Positions 1-9,467 are shown, counted from the stretch's first letter. The stretch: 64,000 nucleotides of DNA from Neoactinobaculum massilliense (GCF_900604955.1 NZ_UWPE01000002.1:302029-366028); one strand, 5' to 3'. Translations and numbers: made by a program. The notes: generated by a model not told the origin, from the letters alone.

Positions 1-302
1 CGTCAGCCCGCCCCGGCCCCGCAGTCCGTCCGCCGGTTTCGCGTCCCCGCCCGCCACTGCCTACTTACCCCACAAACTCGTGCGCCCAGCCAGCCTCCAC
101 ACCAACCACCCGCACACTCCACAAACTTGTGCGCCACTATGCACCGTTGCGGACCGCCCCGCGGCCCACAACCAGCTTTATCGGCGCACAAACCCGCAAG
201 GGGACCCAACGCAGCCGCCCGCATTCCACACCGGCCCCGCATTCCACACCGGCCCCGCAGTCCACACCGGCTCCGCGTCCGCGCCCGCCGGCCCGGCAGC
301 AA
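1..302. other. Gene-free stretch at left edge
   Basis: I see no supported gene here. The stretch is C-rich and lies beyond the 3' end of the pyruvate oxidase gene. It holds two near-copies of CACAAACTYGTGCGCC at 71-86 and 120-135, part of the same motif inverted at 183-192, and a short tandem repeat at 221-274. Open frames through it look like GC-rich noise. Confidence 0.6.
221..274. repeat. Three tandem copies of an 18-bp unit
   Basis: The unit GCATTCCACACCGGCCCC occurs at 221-238 and 239-256 exactly, with a diverged third copy at 257-274. There are no spacers, so this is not a CRISPR array. It sits just past the stop codon of the leftward pyruvate oxidase gene. Confidence 0.85.
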
Positions 303-2177
303 CTACAGACGCAGGCCGTGGCGGGCCGCGATCGCGCCGAGCGGCTCCAGCTCTTCGGCGTGATACACCCGCTGGAACTCGGCGAAATCGCTGCGATCAG
401 TGGCGTGCAGCGGGAAAGCGGTGACGGGCAGTGCCGGCGCCTTGGAAATCTTGACATCCACGAGCACGGGCTCCTCCGTGCCCGCCACCTCGCTAAACAC
501 GCGCTCGAGGTCCCCCGCATGCCGCACCGTATATCCACGCACACCCATGGCTTCGGCGATGGCCGCGAAATCAGTGGGGTACGGGCTGTCCGTGGAGGCC
601 TGAGCCCGCAGTGTTGCGCGATCAAGGGTGGCCTTCGCGGCGGGCGCATCGTCAGCCTGGCTGGCGGTGACGCGGGCGCCCGCCGCGGCGGCGTCGCCGG
701 AATGGAAGGCAAGCGCGTTGTTGGAAAATACCACGTTGATAATGGGCAGGTGTGCGTTGGCCATGGTGGTGAGTGCCTGGAACACCATGGTGGCGCCGCC
801 GTCGCCGGAGAGCGTCCACACCTGACGGTCGGTGGCGAGCGCGGCAGCGATACCGGCGGGCATGCCGAAGCCCATGGTGCCATACAGGGCGGAGGCGATC
901 ATGGTGCGCCTACCGGCGAGGTCGAGGAGCTGGCCGGTGTAGATGTTGATGGATCCGACGTCGACGCCGAACACCGCATCCTCCGCGGCCGCAGCGTTAA
1001 TTGCCCGCATGAGCGGCGCAATGGGGACCGGGCTCGCATCCGCACCGGCCCGGGTGCGCGCTTCGAGCCACCCCTCCCACTGTTCACGATCCTCGATCAG
1101 GGCAGCCAGCCATGCGGCGTGTGCGGACGTATTGCCGGCCGCATCCGCCCCGGCCGACTTCGCCTCAGTCCCGGCAGAAGCAACCCCCGCAGAATCCGTC
1201 CCAGCCGACTTCGCCTCCGCCGCGTCCGCCAATGCCTCCAGGAACGCAGCCGCATCCGCCTGCACCGCCAGAGCCGGCGTGTGGTGAAGCCCCAGATCCG
1301 CCGCGTTCACGTTGACATCAATGAAGATGGCGCCGGGCGCAAAAACCGGGAATTCCATGCGCGTGCCCACATAGAGCACCGCGTCGGCTGCACGTACGGC
1401 GTCGTTGGCCGCCTTGGTGCCGAGCCGCCCGGACACCCCCAGGTAGGCGGGCCCGGTGGCGATACCCTTGCCAAGGTAGGAAGAAACCAGGGGCGCACCG
1501 AGCCGCTTTGCCAGTCGCCCCAGCGCCTCGCCTCCGCCGGCGGCCCCGCGCCCGAAGAAGATGAGCGGGCGTTCGGCGCCGCGCAGAATATCGAGCGCGG
1601 ATTCCACGTCCACCACGGCAACGTCCGCGGTGCCTCCAGCGGCCGTCGAAGCATCCAGCAGCGCGGGCGCCACGCTCTGGTAGGTGTCCTCAATTTCGGC
1701 CTGGCCGATATCCGCGGGGATCACCACCACGGCCACGCCTCGCTGCGTCACCGCGGCCCGGGCGGCGCGGTCCACCAGTCCGGGCAGCCCGGCCGCGGAT
1801 GTGGCAGTCCGATTAAAAACAGCCACGTCCGCGAACATGGGATTCTCCGGCATCTCCTGGAAAAAGTCCGTATTCATGCGGCGGGTGGACACCTGGTCCA
1901 CCAGCGCGAGCACGGGGGCGCGGTCCGCTGCGGCGTCGTACAAACCGTTGATGAGATGAGCGGCGCCGGGGCCCGCGTAGGAGAACGTGACGCCCAGCCC
2001 GCCGGTCAGTTTCGCCTCCGCGGATGCCGCGAACGCCCCCACTTCCTCGTGCGACACGTCCACAAACTCGATGCCACCCGCGGGCGCGCTCCCCAGCGAA
2101 CCGCCCGGCAGCCCGTACACGCGCCGGACGCCCCACGCCTCAAGAACCTCGAATACCGCCTGTGCCGCAGTGATCAT
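303..2177 (-). CDS. spxB: Pyruvate oxidase (TPP/FAD dependent)
   Basis: A thiamine-diphosphate enzyme of 624 residues, close in layout to Lactobacillus Pox and streptococcal SpxB. These convert pyruvate, phosphate and oxygen to acetyl phosphate, CO2 and H2O2. Visible marks are the N-terminal HEEVGA segment (near residue 44) that carries the cofactor-activating Glu, the Pox-like stretch MNTDFFQEMPENPMFADVA, and the TPP/Mg motif GDGG at 458-461 followed by a Pox-like SNNALAF. The length fits the family (about 600). The start at 2177 is chosen because GGAGGG lies just upstream; longer readings begin in unrelated sequence. An Ala/Gly/Ser-rich insertion (encoded about 1120-1240) sits between the middle and C-terminal domains. 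Acetolactate synthase is the main alternative, but the Pox-specific segments argue against it. Confidence 0.85.
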   Translation of the reverse strand: MITAAQAVFEVLEAWGVRRVYGLPGGSLGSAPAGGIEFVDVSHEEVGAFAASAEAKLTGGLGVTFSYAGPGAAHLINGLYDAAADRAPVLALVDQVSTRRMNTDFFQEMPENPMFADVAVFNRTATSAAGLPGLVDRAARAAVTQRGVAVVVIPADIGQAEIEDTYQSVAPALLDASTAAGGTADVAVVDVESALDILRGAERPLIFFGRGAAGGGEALGRLAKRLGAPLVSSYLGKGIATGPAYLGVSGRLGTKAANDAVRAADAVLYVGTRMEFPVFAPGAIFIDVNVNAADLGLHHTPALAVQADAAAFLEALADAAEAKSAGTDSAGVASAGTEAKSAGADAAGNTSAHAAWLAALIEDREQWEGWLEARTRAGADASPVPIAPLMRAINAAAAEDAVFGVDVGSINIYTGQLLDLAGRRTMIASALYGTMGFGMPAGIAAALATDRQVWTLSGDGGATMVFQALTTMANAHLPIINVVFSNNALAFHSGDAAAAGARVTASQADDAPAAKATLDRATLRAQASTDSPYPTDFAAIAEAMGVRGYTVRHAGDLERVFSEVAGTEEPVLVDVKISKAPALPVTAFPLHATDRSDFAEFQRVYHAEELEPLGAIAARHGLRL

Positions 2178-2245
2178 GCTGCTTCCCTCCAGTGTTGGTA
2201 CGCCCCTAGTATGCCCCGCGGCGCTTCGGTTCGACGACGCCCGCT

Positions 2246-3180
2246 CTACCCGCGCCGCAGATGCCGCGGGTCGGTACGCCGGGGAATGTCGCTGCGGACG
2301 TACCAGATGGCCGCGATGGTGGCGCCGACAATGATCAGTGCCCACCACGGGAAGCGCGGAACATCGGGGCGGCGGCTGGCGGCGTCGTTCAGGTCAGTGG
2401 GGGTGGGGATAATACGGCTGCCCGTCACCAGAATGCGCTGGGAGTTGATGCCCAGCGGCGTACACGTGACCAGTGTGACCAGGTCCTTGCCCTCCTGCAC
2501 GCGGAGGGAGGCGGTTTGGTCGGGACGTCGATCACGCGGTAGCCGGCCGTGCGGCCCTCAACGGTCACGGAGAACGTGTCGCCCTTCTGCACCCTGTCGA
2601 GGTAGGTGAACAGGACCGAACTGGCCAGGCCGCGATGTCCAGTAAGGACGGCGTGTGTACTCTCCCCGCCCACGGGCAGTGAGGTGCCCTGCAGATGGCC
2701 GATGCCCTGCGCAAGCACATCATCCGACGTGCCGTGGTAGATGGGGAGGTCCACGTCGATGGAGGGGATTTGGAGCCGCCCCATTACTCCATCATTGTCC
2801 GGGTTGAGGAGGTTCCAGTACCCGGTGTCCGACGCCGTATCGCCCTGCGCGGAGGGAACGTTCGTACCGGCGCGGTAGATGGCGCCAGAGGAAAGGTTGG
2901 CGTTGTAGGCCTCGGCTGCGGCGAGGTCCTGGCGCCGCTGGGAGTCGAGGAGAAGATTGCTTTGGCTGGATCGCGCCTTGTCGATCACCATGGACTGGTT
3001 GTATTGGGACACCCAGCCAGCGGCCGTGGGGTAGAGCGCGAGCGCCACACCCAGCCAGGCGATGAGCGCAATAAGTATGGTGCTGACGCGTGGGCGGGTG
3101 CGCGATGTTTGCTGCTTACGGGGCGCGGCAACGCCGTCATCCCGCCGAGGCTCCCCCGCCTGCGTATGTGCACCCTTCAT
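2246..3180 (-). pseudogene. srtC: Class C (pilin) sortase, frame broken
   Basis: A membrane transpeptidase that would polymerise the pilins encoded upstream. The first frame (2425-3180) gives a TM helix near residues 33-50, the class C stretch GVMGRLQIPSIDVDLPIYHG and the catalytic His in LTGHRG (His182). It then runs into unrelated sequence after YRVIDV (about 2524). The next frame (from about 2523 down to 2246) resumes with PDQTASLRVQEGKDLV, the catalytic Cys in TCTPLG, the conserved Arg in NSQR, and a C-terminal TM helix. Family members usually have a few more residues between YRV and the P-D pair, so 1 or about 10 bases seem to be missing. As read, the product lacks Cys and Arg and should be inactive. 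A sequencing error or a reversible slip cannot be excluded. It lies 99 bp after the major pilin gene. Confidence 0.85.
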
Positions 3181-3231
3181 GTTTCCTCCCTATTCCGCCC
3201 CGGCACCCGACAGCACCCAGTAAAGACAGCA

Positions 3232-3261
3232 GTGATGCCCCGACGTGAATCGGGGCATCAC
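3232..3261 (-). terminator. Stem-loop between major pilin and sortase
   Basis: A perfect 12-bp stem (3232-3243 with 3250-3261) and a 6-base loop lie 15 bases upstream of base 3232's flank, between the major pilin stop (3280) and the sortase start (3180). There is no T-run, so it is probably a partial terminator or an mRNA 3'-stabilising hairpin that makes pilin more abundant than sortase. Confidence 0.6.
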
Positions 3262-3279
3262 ATTAACTATGCGCGAGCA

Positions 3280-4647
3280 TTAAGCGCGGTTGGAACGCCG
3301 CCGCACGATTGCCAGTACGGCACCAGCCGCCACCAGCAGCACACCGGCCGTGACCAGGATCGCGGTGCCCTGGGCACCGGTCAGCGGCAGTCCGGGAACC
3401 GTTTCCTTGGCATCCGTGATCTCGGACAATGCGATGGAGGCATCGGCCGTCTCGCCCGCGGTCACGGTGACCGTGGTGTCCGCGGCCTTCACGTAGCCGG
3501 TCGGAGCCTTCGTCTCAACCAGGATGTACTTACCTTCCTTGAGCACGTCAGAGGTGACGGTGCCGTGGGAGTCCGTGGTGAGCGTGTAGAGCGCATTGCC
3601 CGTCTTGGCGCCGTCAGCATCCGTGGCGTACACCTCGAACACCGCACCTGCCAGAGCCGTGCCGTTGTCAGCATCCGTCTTGGAGATCTTCACCTTGCCC
3701 CACTTGGTGGTGGCGGTGTTGGTATCCGTGGTGGTGCCGGAGTTGTTGGTGAAGGACGCGGTGTTGTTGATGACGCCGCCATCCGTGACGGTGGCGTTGA
3801 ACGTTACCGTGATCTTCGTGAGAGCGGTGGCGCTGTTCACCTTGGCCAGGCCGGCCGGCGTGAAGGCGATCTTGAAGTTGCCGCTCACGGTGTAATCGGT
3901 ATCGGCGGTCAGCGTGGTGTCACCGAGCTTGACCACGATGGAGTTCGCATCCAGCGCGAGACTAGGGTCCAGCGTATCGGTGATCTCATAGGCGGAGTAG
4001 GAACCGCCCAGGTTTCCGGAGGTGAGGGTGTAGGAGACGATGTCCCCGGCCTTCACGGCGTTGGAGTCATCCACGGTCTTGGTGGGGTTGCCCTCGTCCA
4101 CCTGGTTCTTCGGGTAGACGTTCACCGAGTAGTTCCAGCCCTTGGTGCCCGCGGGCTGCGGCAGTACGACGACGAACGGGGTGGCCGACGCCGTTACGCC
4201 CGCCGGTGCCGTTTCAGTCACGTAGTAGACACCGAGCGGGAAGGTGCCGGTGGCCTCACCATTGGCATCCGTGGTGAGATCCGTGGCGGTGCCCAGCTGA
4301 GTGGTGTCAATGCCGCTGCCATCGGACTGTAGTGCGCTGGCTGCATCCCAACCCTCCGTGGTGGTGAGGTCAATGTTGTTGACCTTCTGCACGTGGAACG
4401 TGACGCCCGCGATCGGATTCTGCGTGGGTGCCGGGGAAACTTCTTCACCTGCCTGGTTGGAGGTGCCGGAATTGTTGCCGGCGTACTTGTGGATGATCAG
4501 CGTTGCGTCCTTGGACGTATCCAGCGTGGTGAGGTGGCTGGCGCTAGGCACATCCGCATGCGCGGCGGGGCTGAAGCCCAAAATGCCCGCGAAGAGTGCC
4601 ACCACCGCGGCCACGAAGGCCGTCAGCAGAGACTTCGTGTTCTTCAT
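3280..4647 (-). CDS. Major pilus shaft protein (SpaA/FimA-like), LPLTG anchored
   Basis: The 455-residue precursor of the pilus shaft, exported by Sec and polymerised by a class C sortase. It has a signal peptide (residues 1-31, ending AAHA), a pilin motif with the polymerising Lys in WNYSVNVYPKNQ (Lys180), two or three Ig-like isopeptide domains, an E-box ETKAPTGYV (Glu378), and a C-terminal sorting signal with LPLTG at 420-424, a hydrophobic helix and an Arg-rich tail. Length and order match actinobacterial shaft pilins. AGGAAAAGA precedes the ATG. It lies between the second pilin gene and the broken sortase. Because that sortase is interrupted, the pilin could be assembled only if another sortase replaces it or the frame is restored. 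Confidence 0.9.
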   Translation of the reverse strand: MKNTKSLLTAFVAAVVALFAGILGFSPAAHADVPSASHLTTLDTSKDATLIIHKYAGNNSGTSNQAGEEVSPAPTQNPIAGVTFHVQKVNNIDLTTTEGWDAASALQSDGSGIDTTQLGTATDLTTDANGEATGTFPLGVYYVTETAPAGVTASATPFVVVLPQPAGTKGWNYSVNVYPKNQVDEGNPTKTVDDSNAVKAGDIVSYTLTSGNLGGSYSAYEITDTLDPSLALDANSIVVKLGDTTLTADTDYTVSGNFKIAFTPAGLAKVNSATALTKITVTFNATVTDGGVINNTASFTNNSGTTTDTNTATTKWGKVKISKTDADNGTALAGAVFEVYATDADGAKTGNALYTLTTDSHGTVTSDVLKEGKYILVETKAPTGYVKAADTTVTVTAGETADASIALSEITDAKETVPGLPLTGAQGTAILVTAGVLLVAAGAVLAIVRRRSNRA

Positions 4648-4706
4648 AATTGATCTTTTCCTATTCTTTGGATTGCCAAACTACGGATAGAACTGTGTTC
4701 GCGTAT

Positions 4707-4728
4707 CCGGGGGCTAGCGCGCCCCCGG
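4707..4728 (-). terminator. Strong hairpin between second and major pilin genes
   Basis: CCGGGGGC at 4707-4714 pairs with GCCCCCGG at 4721-4728 across a 6-base loop, just after the second pilin's stop codon (4748). No T-run follows, so it may act as an attenuator or processing barrier rather than a full terminator. Confidence 0.5.
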
Positions 4729-4747
4729 CACTGCGGTGGAGTTTTCA

Positions 4748-5089
4748 TTAGTTCCCCCTCCGCCGAATCACATAGCCAAGCCCGGCTACGGCCACGAGGC
4801 CGCCACCGGCAATGAGGTAGCCATCCGCGGCCTGCCCACCCGTAAGCGGGAGAGCCGGTACGGCAGCTTTGGTATTAGTGAGCGGATCGGTGGCTGCGGT
4901 CAGTACACCCGGGTTTGATCCCGCCACCGGCGTATCCGCGTTGATGTCAAACTCAAACATGGCGGTACCCGTATAGCCCACCGGATTCTTCACCTCGGTC
5001 ACCGTGTAGTGACCCCAGGGCAGCCCGGTAACTTTGAACTGGCCAGCCGCCGAGTCCCCATCACCGAGTGCATCGTCAGTGCCCGCAAC
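4748..5089 (-). repeat. Pilin 3'-end module, copy A (intact)
   Basis: Aligns at about 90% by eye with 7022-7370. It encodes the end of the SpaA domain, the linker and the LPLTG signal. Copy A has a single GGATTCT where copy B has two, which shows which reading is ancestral. Confidence 0.85.
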
Positions 5090-6787
5090 GTTGTCGGACA
5101 CCGTAGCAGTCACGCCGTTGTCACCTACGATCTGCCACACCGAGCCGCCCAGGAGAGCCTTGGTATCACCATCCACCTTGGACCACACCACGGCGCCCGG
5201 ATTCTCTCGCACAGTATTGCGAACGGTGACCGTTGATGTCTGGCCATCTGCAATGCTCACGCCGGTTGTGCTATCGGAGCCATAGTCATAGGCGGGTTCG
5301 TTCCAGCTGTAGGCGGCATTACCCTGCGGGGTAGTTTCGCTGACGGTACACACACTCTTCACCGGGATCGCGCCCGGTTCAGTACCGGTAGTGGCCGCTA
5401 AGGTTGCCTTTCCGGTACCCGTCACGGCCCATGTACCGGACGCTACCTCTTGCTCACCAAGATCACACGCCCACGTGCCTGTGAACGTACTTGACGTAGC
5501 AAACTGAGGCGCATCAGCAGGAATATCCTTGGCAATGCTGAGAGAACCGGTTTTTCGAGCATTGGTAACGGTCAGATTAATAACGCCGTCATTGTCAGTA
5601 TCGGTTGCCGTGCCAGTAACGGCCGTCGTGTAGTCCTCAACGGGATCCTCCGTGAGAGAGTATTGGATCTCCTCGCCTACGCGCCCTGGCAGGTATTTCG
5701 GAAGTCCCGCGAAGGTGTAGCTCCAATTGTCAGCGGCAGAAATGTCCTGAGCCGGCACCGCTGTACCATCCGCGGTACTGGCAGGCGCACCGTTTGCCAA
5801 CAGGTTGACGGTGATGGGCTGATGGTTAGTATTTCCGTCGCTCCATTGCTTAGTTACCTGAACATCCACCGTCTCAGGAACATGCGTATTCGTCACCGTC
5901 ACGTTGGGGGTAGCGAGCGCCCAGTGGCCGGGTACAAAGTGTCCCCACGTTACATTCGAGAAGTTGTTCGGATTCGCCAGGGTGGCGATAAGCGTTCCGT
6001 CTGAATCAATATGAGCGGCAAATCCGTTAAACGTTTGATCCCCGTAGATCGTCACGAGTGGGGTGCTCTTCCCCGAACCAACTTTGAAATCGCTATTTAG
6101 CGATGCGATGGCATTGCGAAAATCTAGCGTGGAGCCACAAATTTCATTCGGTGTCCACAGCATGTAATCACTGCCGTTTTTCACCGCAATCCAGCCGACC
6201 GTATCCGCGGGCCCGGTAGGGATATTCATTGTCGATGCGGGCGTCCACTTCGTAGCGAGCGCACCGCCCTCCTCCACCAATTCGGGCGGCGTGTACTCCA
6301 CCGACAGGGTCTGGTCTCCGCTTGACGTGTATCCGTCCACCCCGCTCGTTTCCGTCAGAACATAGGACTCATTGGTATCCGCCGGAAGGCCGCCCATATC
6401 AATCGAGAAACTGTCGCTCGCATTTGAGGCACCCGCGGCAACCGGGATCGTGGTGGACCGGCCGGTGGATGAACCATCCGCGTTGCGAATCTCGAGGGTG
6501 ACGGACTTCCGCTGACCATCCCGGTTGGCATCGTCCTGCCACACTTTCGTGCCTTCCAAGCTGTAGCCGGAGGGAAAGTGATGATCAACGGGCAATCCAT
6601 CCGGCGTGCACTCGGATCCCGCCGCCACGGAATCAGACGAGTTCTCGCCGGTACTTCCCGTAGCCATCGTGTCCGCCTGCGCCCGCTGTGCTGGCACCTT
6701 GACTGTAATCACCGCAGCTAATAGCAAAGCAACAACAGCGATGACGCATGCAAGAACACGAATGGATCGTTTCCGCATCTTTCTCAC
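4748..6787 (-). CDS. Cna-B/SpaA-domain pilus protein, LPLTG anchored
   Basis: A 679-residue surface protein, probably an accessory or basal pilin. It has a signal peptide (about 1-38), a first Cna-B-like domain near 60-160 (GTKVWQDDANRDGQRKSVT), a second near 310-405 (VTKQWSDGN), a DUF5979-like domain near 410-525 with two Cys, a SpaA-type domain (GAVVWSKVD through VTEVKNP) and LPLTG at 646-650 with a membrane helix and RRR tail. The GTG start at 6787 follows AAGGGGG; the ATG three codons later is too far from that site. The last 340 bases nearly match the 3' end of the vWA tip gene, so both proteins share one C-terminal module. The gene has a credible promoter of its own in the preceding gap. 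Confidence 0.85.
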   Translation of the reverse strand: MRKMRKRSIRVLACVIAVVALLLAAVITVKVPAQRAQADTMATGSTGENSSDSVAAGSECTPDGLPVDHHFPSGYSLEGTKVWQDDANRDGQRKSVTLEIRNADGSSTGRSTTIPVAAGASNASDSFSIDMGGLPADTNESYVLTETSGVDGYTSSGDQTLSVEYTPPELVEEGGALATKWTPASTMNIPTGPADTVGWIAVKNGSDYMLWTPNEICGSTLDFRNAIASLNSDFKVGSGKSTPLVTIYGDQTFNGFAAHIDSDGTLIATLANPNNFSNVTWGHFVPGHWALATPNVTVTNTHVPETVDVQVTKQWSDGNTNHQPITVNLLANGAPASTADGTAVPAQDISAADNWSYTFAGLPKYLPGRVGEEIQYSLTEDPVEDYTTAVTGTATDTDNDGVINLTVTNARKTGSLSIAKDIPADAPQFATSSTFTGTWACDLGEQEVASGTWAVTGTGKATLAATTGTEPGAIPVKSVCTVSETTPQGNAAYSWNEPAYDYGSDSTTGVSIADGQTSTVTVRNTVRENPGAVVWSKVDGDTKALLGGSVWQIVGDNGVTATVSDNVAGTDDALGDGDSAAGQFKVTGLPWGHYTVTEVKNPVGYTGTAMFEFDINADTPVAGSNPGVLTAATDPLTNTKAAVPALPLTGGQAADGYLIAGGGLVAVAGLGYVIRRRGN

Positions 6788-6861
6788 AGCGGCCCCCTTA
6801 AATCTCAGGCTGCACCCGAGTAAGAGGGGTACAGGCCATTCTCAGCTAAACTGATATTAAC

Positions 6862-6889
6862 ATTCTAGAAAGGAAGATGCTGATATCAA
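6862..6889 (-). promoter_or_regulatory. Likely sigma-70-type promoter for the second pilin gene
   Basis: On the minus strand TTGATA (6884-6889) and TAGAAT (6862-6867) are separated by 16 bases, about 75 bp before the GTG start at 6787. The surrounding 235-bp gap is clearly AT-richer than its neighbours. This suggests the shaft pilin and sortase can be transcribed without the tip gene. Confidence 0.5.
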
Positions 6890-7021
6890 TCTCGCTCGAA
6901 CGCTCGATTTTTACCACGATCGCTCCGCAGATTCGCAACGGTGGAATATTTTTTAAACTTTCATATCGTTTATTGAACGCCGCTCCTTAACTCGTACAGC
7001 CGGCGTAGGTGAGCCGCATCA

Positions 7022-7370
7022 TTAGTTCCTCCGCCGCCGAATGGCGTAAAGGAGCCCAGCCGCGGCCGCGAGGCCGCCACCGGCAATGAGGTAGCCATCC
7101 GCAGCCTGCCCACCCGTGAGCGGGAGAGCCGGTACGGCAGCTTTGGTATTAGTGAGTGGATCGGTCGTGGCAGTGAGAACGCCAGGATTCGATCCCGCCA
7201 CCGGCGTATCCGCGTTGATGTCAAACTCAAACGTGGCGGTACCGGTATAGCCCACCGGATTCTGGATTCTTCACCTCGGTCACCGCGTAGTGACCCCACG
7301 GCAGCCCTGTTACCTTGAACTGGCCAGCCGCCGAATCCGCATCACCGAGCACACCGTCAGTGCCCGCAAC
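7022..7370 (-). repeat. Pilin 3'-end module, copy B (with 7-bp duplication)
   Basis: The counterpart of 4748-5089. It is longer by exactly 7 bases because GGATTCT occurs twice in tandem at 7257-7270. That insertion breaks the reading frame of the vWA gene. Confidence 0.85.
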
Positions 7371-9467
7371 ATTATCCGCAACCACGGCGTTGAGGCCGTT
7401 TGGTCCCTCGATGCGCCACTCGGAGCCACCCAGCAGGGCCTTAGAATCAGCCGCATCCACTTTGGACCACACCACGGCACCCAGATTCTCCCGCGCCGCG
7501 TTGCGAATGGTGACCGTGGACGTCTGACGCTTACCAATCACCGCCTGCGTAGCACCGGAACCATAATCAATGGTCGGCTTATCCCAGCTATAGGCGGCGG
7601 TGGCCGGCACGCTATCCTCGGTCACCACGCACGTGGCACCCACCGGCAGCGCATCGGGATTGGCGCCTGTCTTCTTTGTCAGTTGCGCCGTACCCGCGCC
7701 CGCAACCGACCAGATCCCCGTGGACTGCGTACTATCAGGCGCCGTGCACGTATACGTGCCGGTGAACTGTCCGGCGGGCGAACCGTCCGCCAGTTCCTTC
7801 ACAATCGAGAGTCCACCCGCGGCGGTGGCATTGGTGACCACCACATGCACGTCAGCCGTGGAGTCATCGGTAATAGTGAAACTGGACCCCGCAGCACCAT
7901 CTACGACAATCGACGAATCATAACCATCCGTTTCCGCCTCGGACACCTTATATGTACCCGTATCGCGCAGGTCCGTCAGAAGCGGCGTGGTCTCTCCACC
8001 CTTTACCTGGAGGGTATGGCTGTAGCCGTTCGGCCCGGTGACGGTGATAGAAAACGTATCAGAGGTGATGACCTCACTGTCGCCGGATGTCACTTTCTTT
8101 GTCACCGAGTAGAACACGGGATTGACGTAGGGCACCGGAAAGGACCTGGTTTGATTCTGTCCATTGTCGTCGAGGTATGAAATCCGAGCATCGCCGTTGG
8201 CCGGATACAAGCCGTCCGCGTTCGGAGTTTCCCCAAGAATCGAGTCATTAATTGTTACTCGATAGGTGAGTTCCGCGTACCGCACGTCCGTGGTTCCCGG
8301 CACCAGTTTGGTAAGCGTTCCGGGCGCCCAGTGGATGGTACGCGTAGCCGCGTCATAGCTTGCCGTTGTCTTCGGATCCGTGGCGATGGAACTGACATCC
8401 GCAGCTGCAATCTCGAAGCCGGGACCCATCGGATCCGTCACGTCAGCATCACTGACGGCAGAGCCGATTTTTGCCGCGATCTCCTCAAAAATACTGGTGA
8501 GGTCCGACGGGGACGCCGTATATGCCTTCCCCGGGCTGGCCATCTGTTCGAGCGTGGCCGTACCGTCATCGCCCGCATCTACCGCCACAGTCCAGAGGTT
8601 ATTCCCCGCCGCCTTGGCAAATCCTGCCTCGGCGATGGCGCTCCCGGCGGGGTTCTGGTAGACGTCACGTGGATTAGTACGCCGCCCACCAGAGCCATTT
8701 GCCACGTCACTCCGGTACCACAGGTCAGTGTTTACCGTATTGCCGCTTCCCACCCTCTGGCTGGAATCGAATGCCTCCTTGGGTAGATTGGCGTTCGTCT
8801 CCCACCCGTAGGGGCTCCGCGGAGAAATGTAATTGACCGTACGCGGATCGCTCACCTGATACGAGGATTTAATTGCGTATGAGTATGTGGGCAGACCATC
8901 GGAAAGCAGAACGATCTGCTTATTATCGGCCGTCGACCTCGCCAGGAGATTCTCAGCCTGACGAACTGCTGCCTGGGTGTAGGTACCACCGTTGGCAGAG
9001 AGCGCATCCACGCCGTCCTTGACCGTTTGCGCGCTGCTCGTGAAATCCACATCCTTGGTGACATCTGACGCGAAGGACACCACGGCAATTCGCGTGTTCT
9101 TCGAAGCACTATCGGTGAGAAGTGCGTCGGCAAATTGGTCCGCCGCATCCTTCGCCTCATCCATCTTGGTGGGGGAACCGGAGGGCGTGTCCTTCACCAT
9201 GGAGCCGGAGCGATCAATGACCAACACAATATCCGTGGTGGTATTTCGGTCCTTTCCCTCCACGCGAAGCGTCACGTCCCACGTGTTGACTTTTCCGGCC
9301 ACGGGCGTGGCTGTCTTAGAAAGCGCTACCTCGCCCGGATTCTGCGGAGATGCCATAACATCGGCGTGCGCCCGCGTGGTGAGTGCGCTGGGCAGCATCC
9401 ACCCCGCCCCGAGCATGCCGGCCATGCACGCCAGCATGCCAATTGCGCGTCTGGCTGACTTTCTCAA
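7022..9467 (-). pseudogene. vWA-domain pilus tip adhesin, frame broken by 7-bp duplication
   Basis: A large pilus tip protein of about 815 residues when repaired. It shows a signal peptide, then a von Willebrand A domain whose MIDAS begins at DIVLVIDRSGSM (first Asp near residue 85), followed by LSDGLPTYS. After it come Cna-B/DUF5979-like repeats, a SpaA domain, and the sorting signal LPLTG with a TM helix. The main frame ends at 7227, shortly after VTEVKNP, because GGATTCT is duplicated at 7257-7270; the second frame (7022-7255) encodes GYTGTATFEFD through LPLTG and RRRRN. As read, the product would lack its wall anchor and be secreted. A TTG start at 9467 is chosen because AAGGAGG lies 6 bases upstream; the GTG at 9521 has no such site. 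It is the first gene of the pilus locus. Confidence 0.85.

Noticed and set aside
221..274. Short regular repeats considered as a CRISPR array
   Set aside because: Units are contiguous with no spacers and only three copies exist; no cas gene is nearby.
129..2609. Very long plus-strand open frame (826 codons) opposite pyruvate oxidase and sortase
   Set aside because: It lies antisense to well-supported genes, has no family motifs, and high GC removes stop codons from opposite frames. The same holds for long frames at 2695-4332, 7290-8180, 14944-15762, 17917-19149 and 9708-11057.
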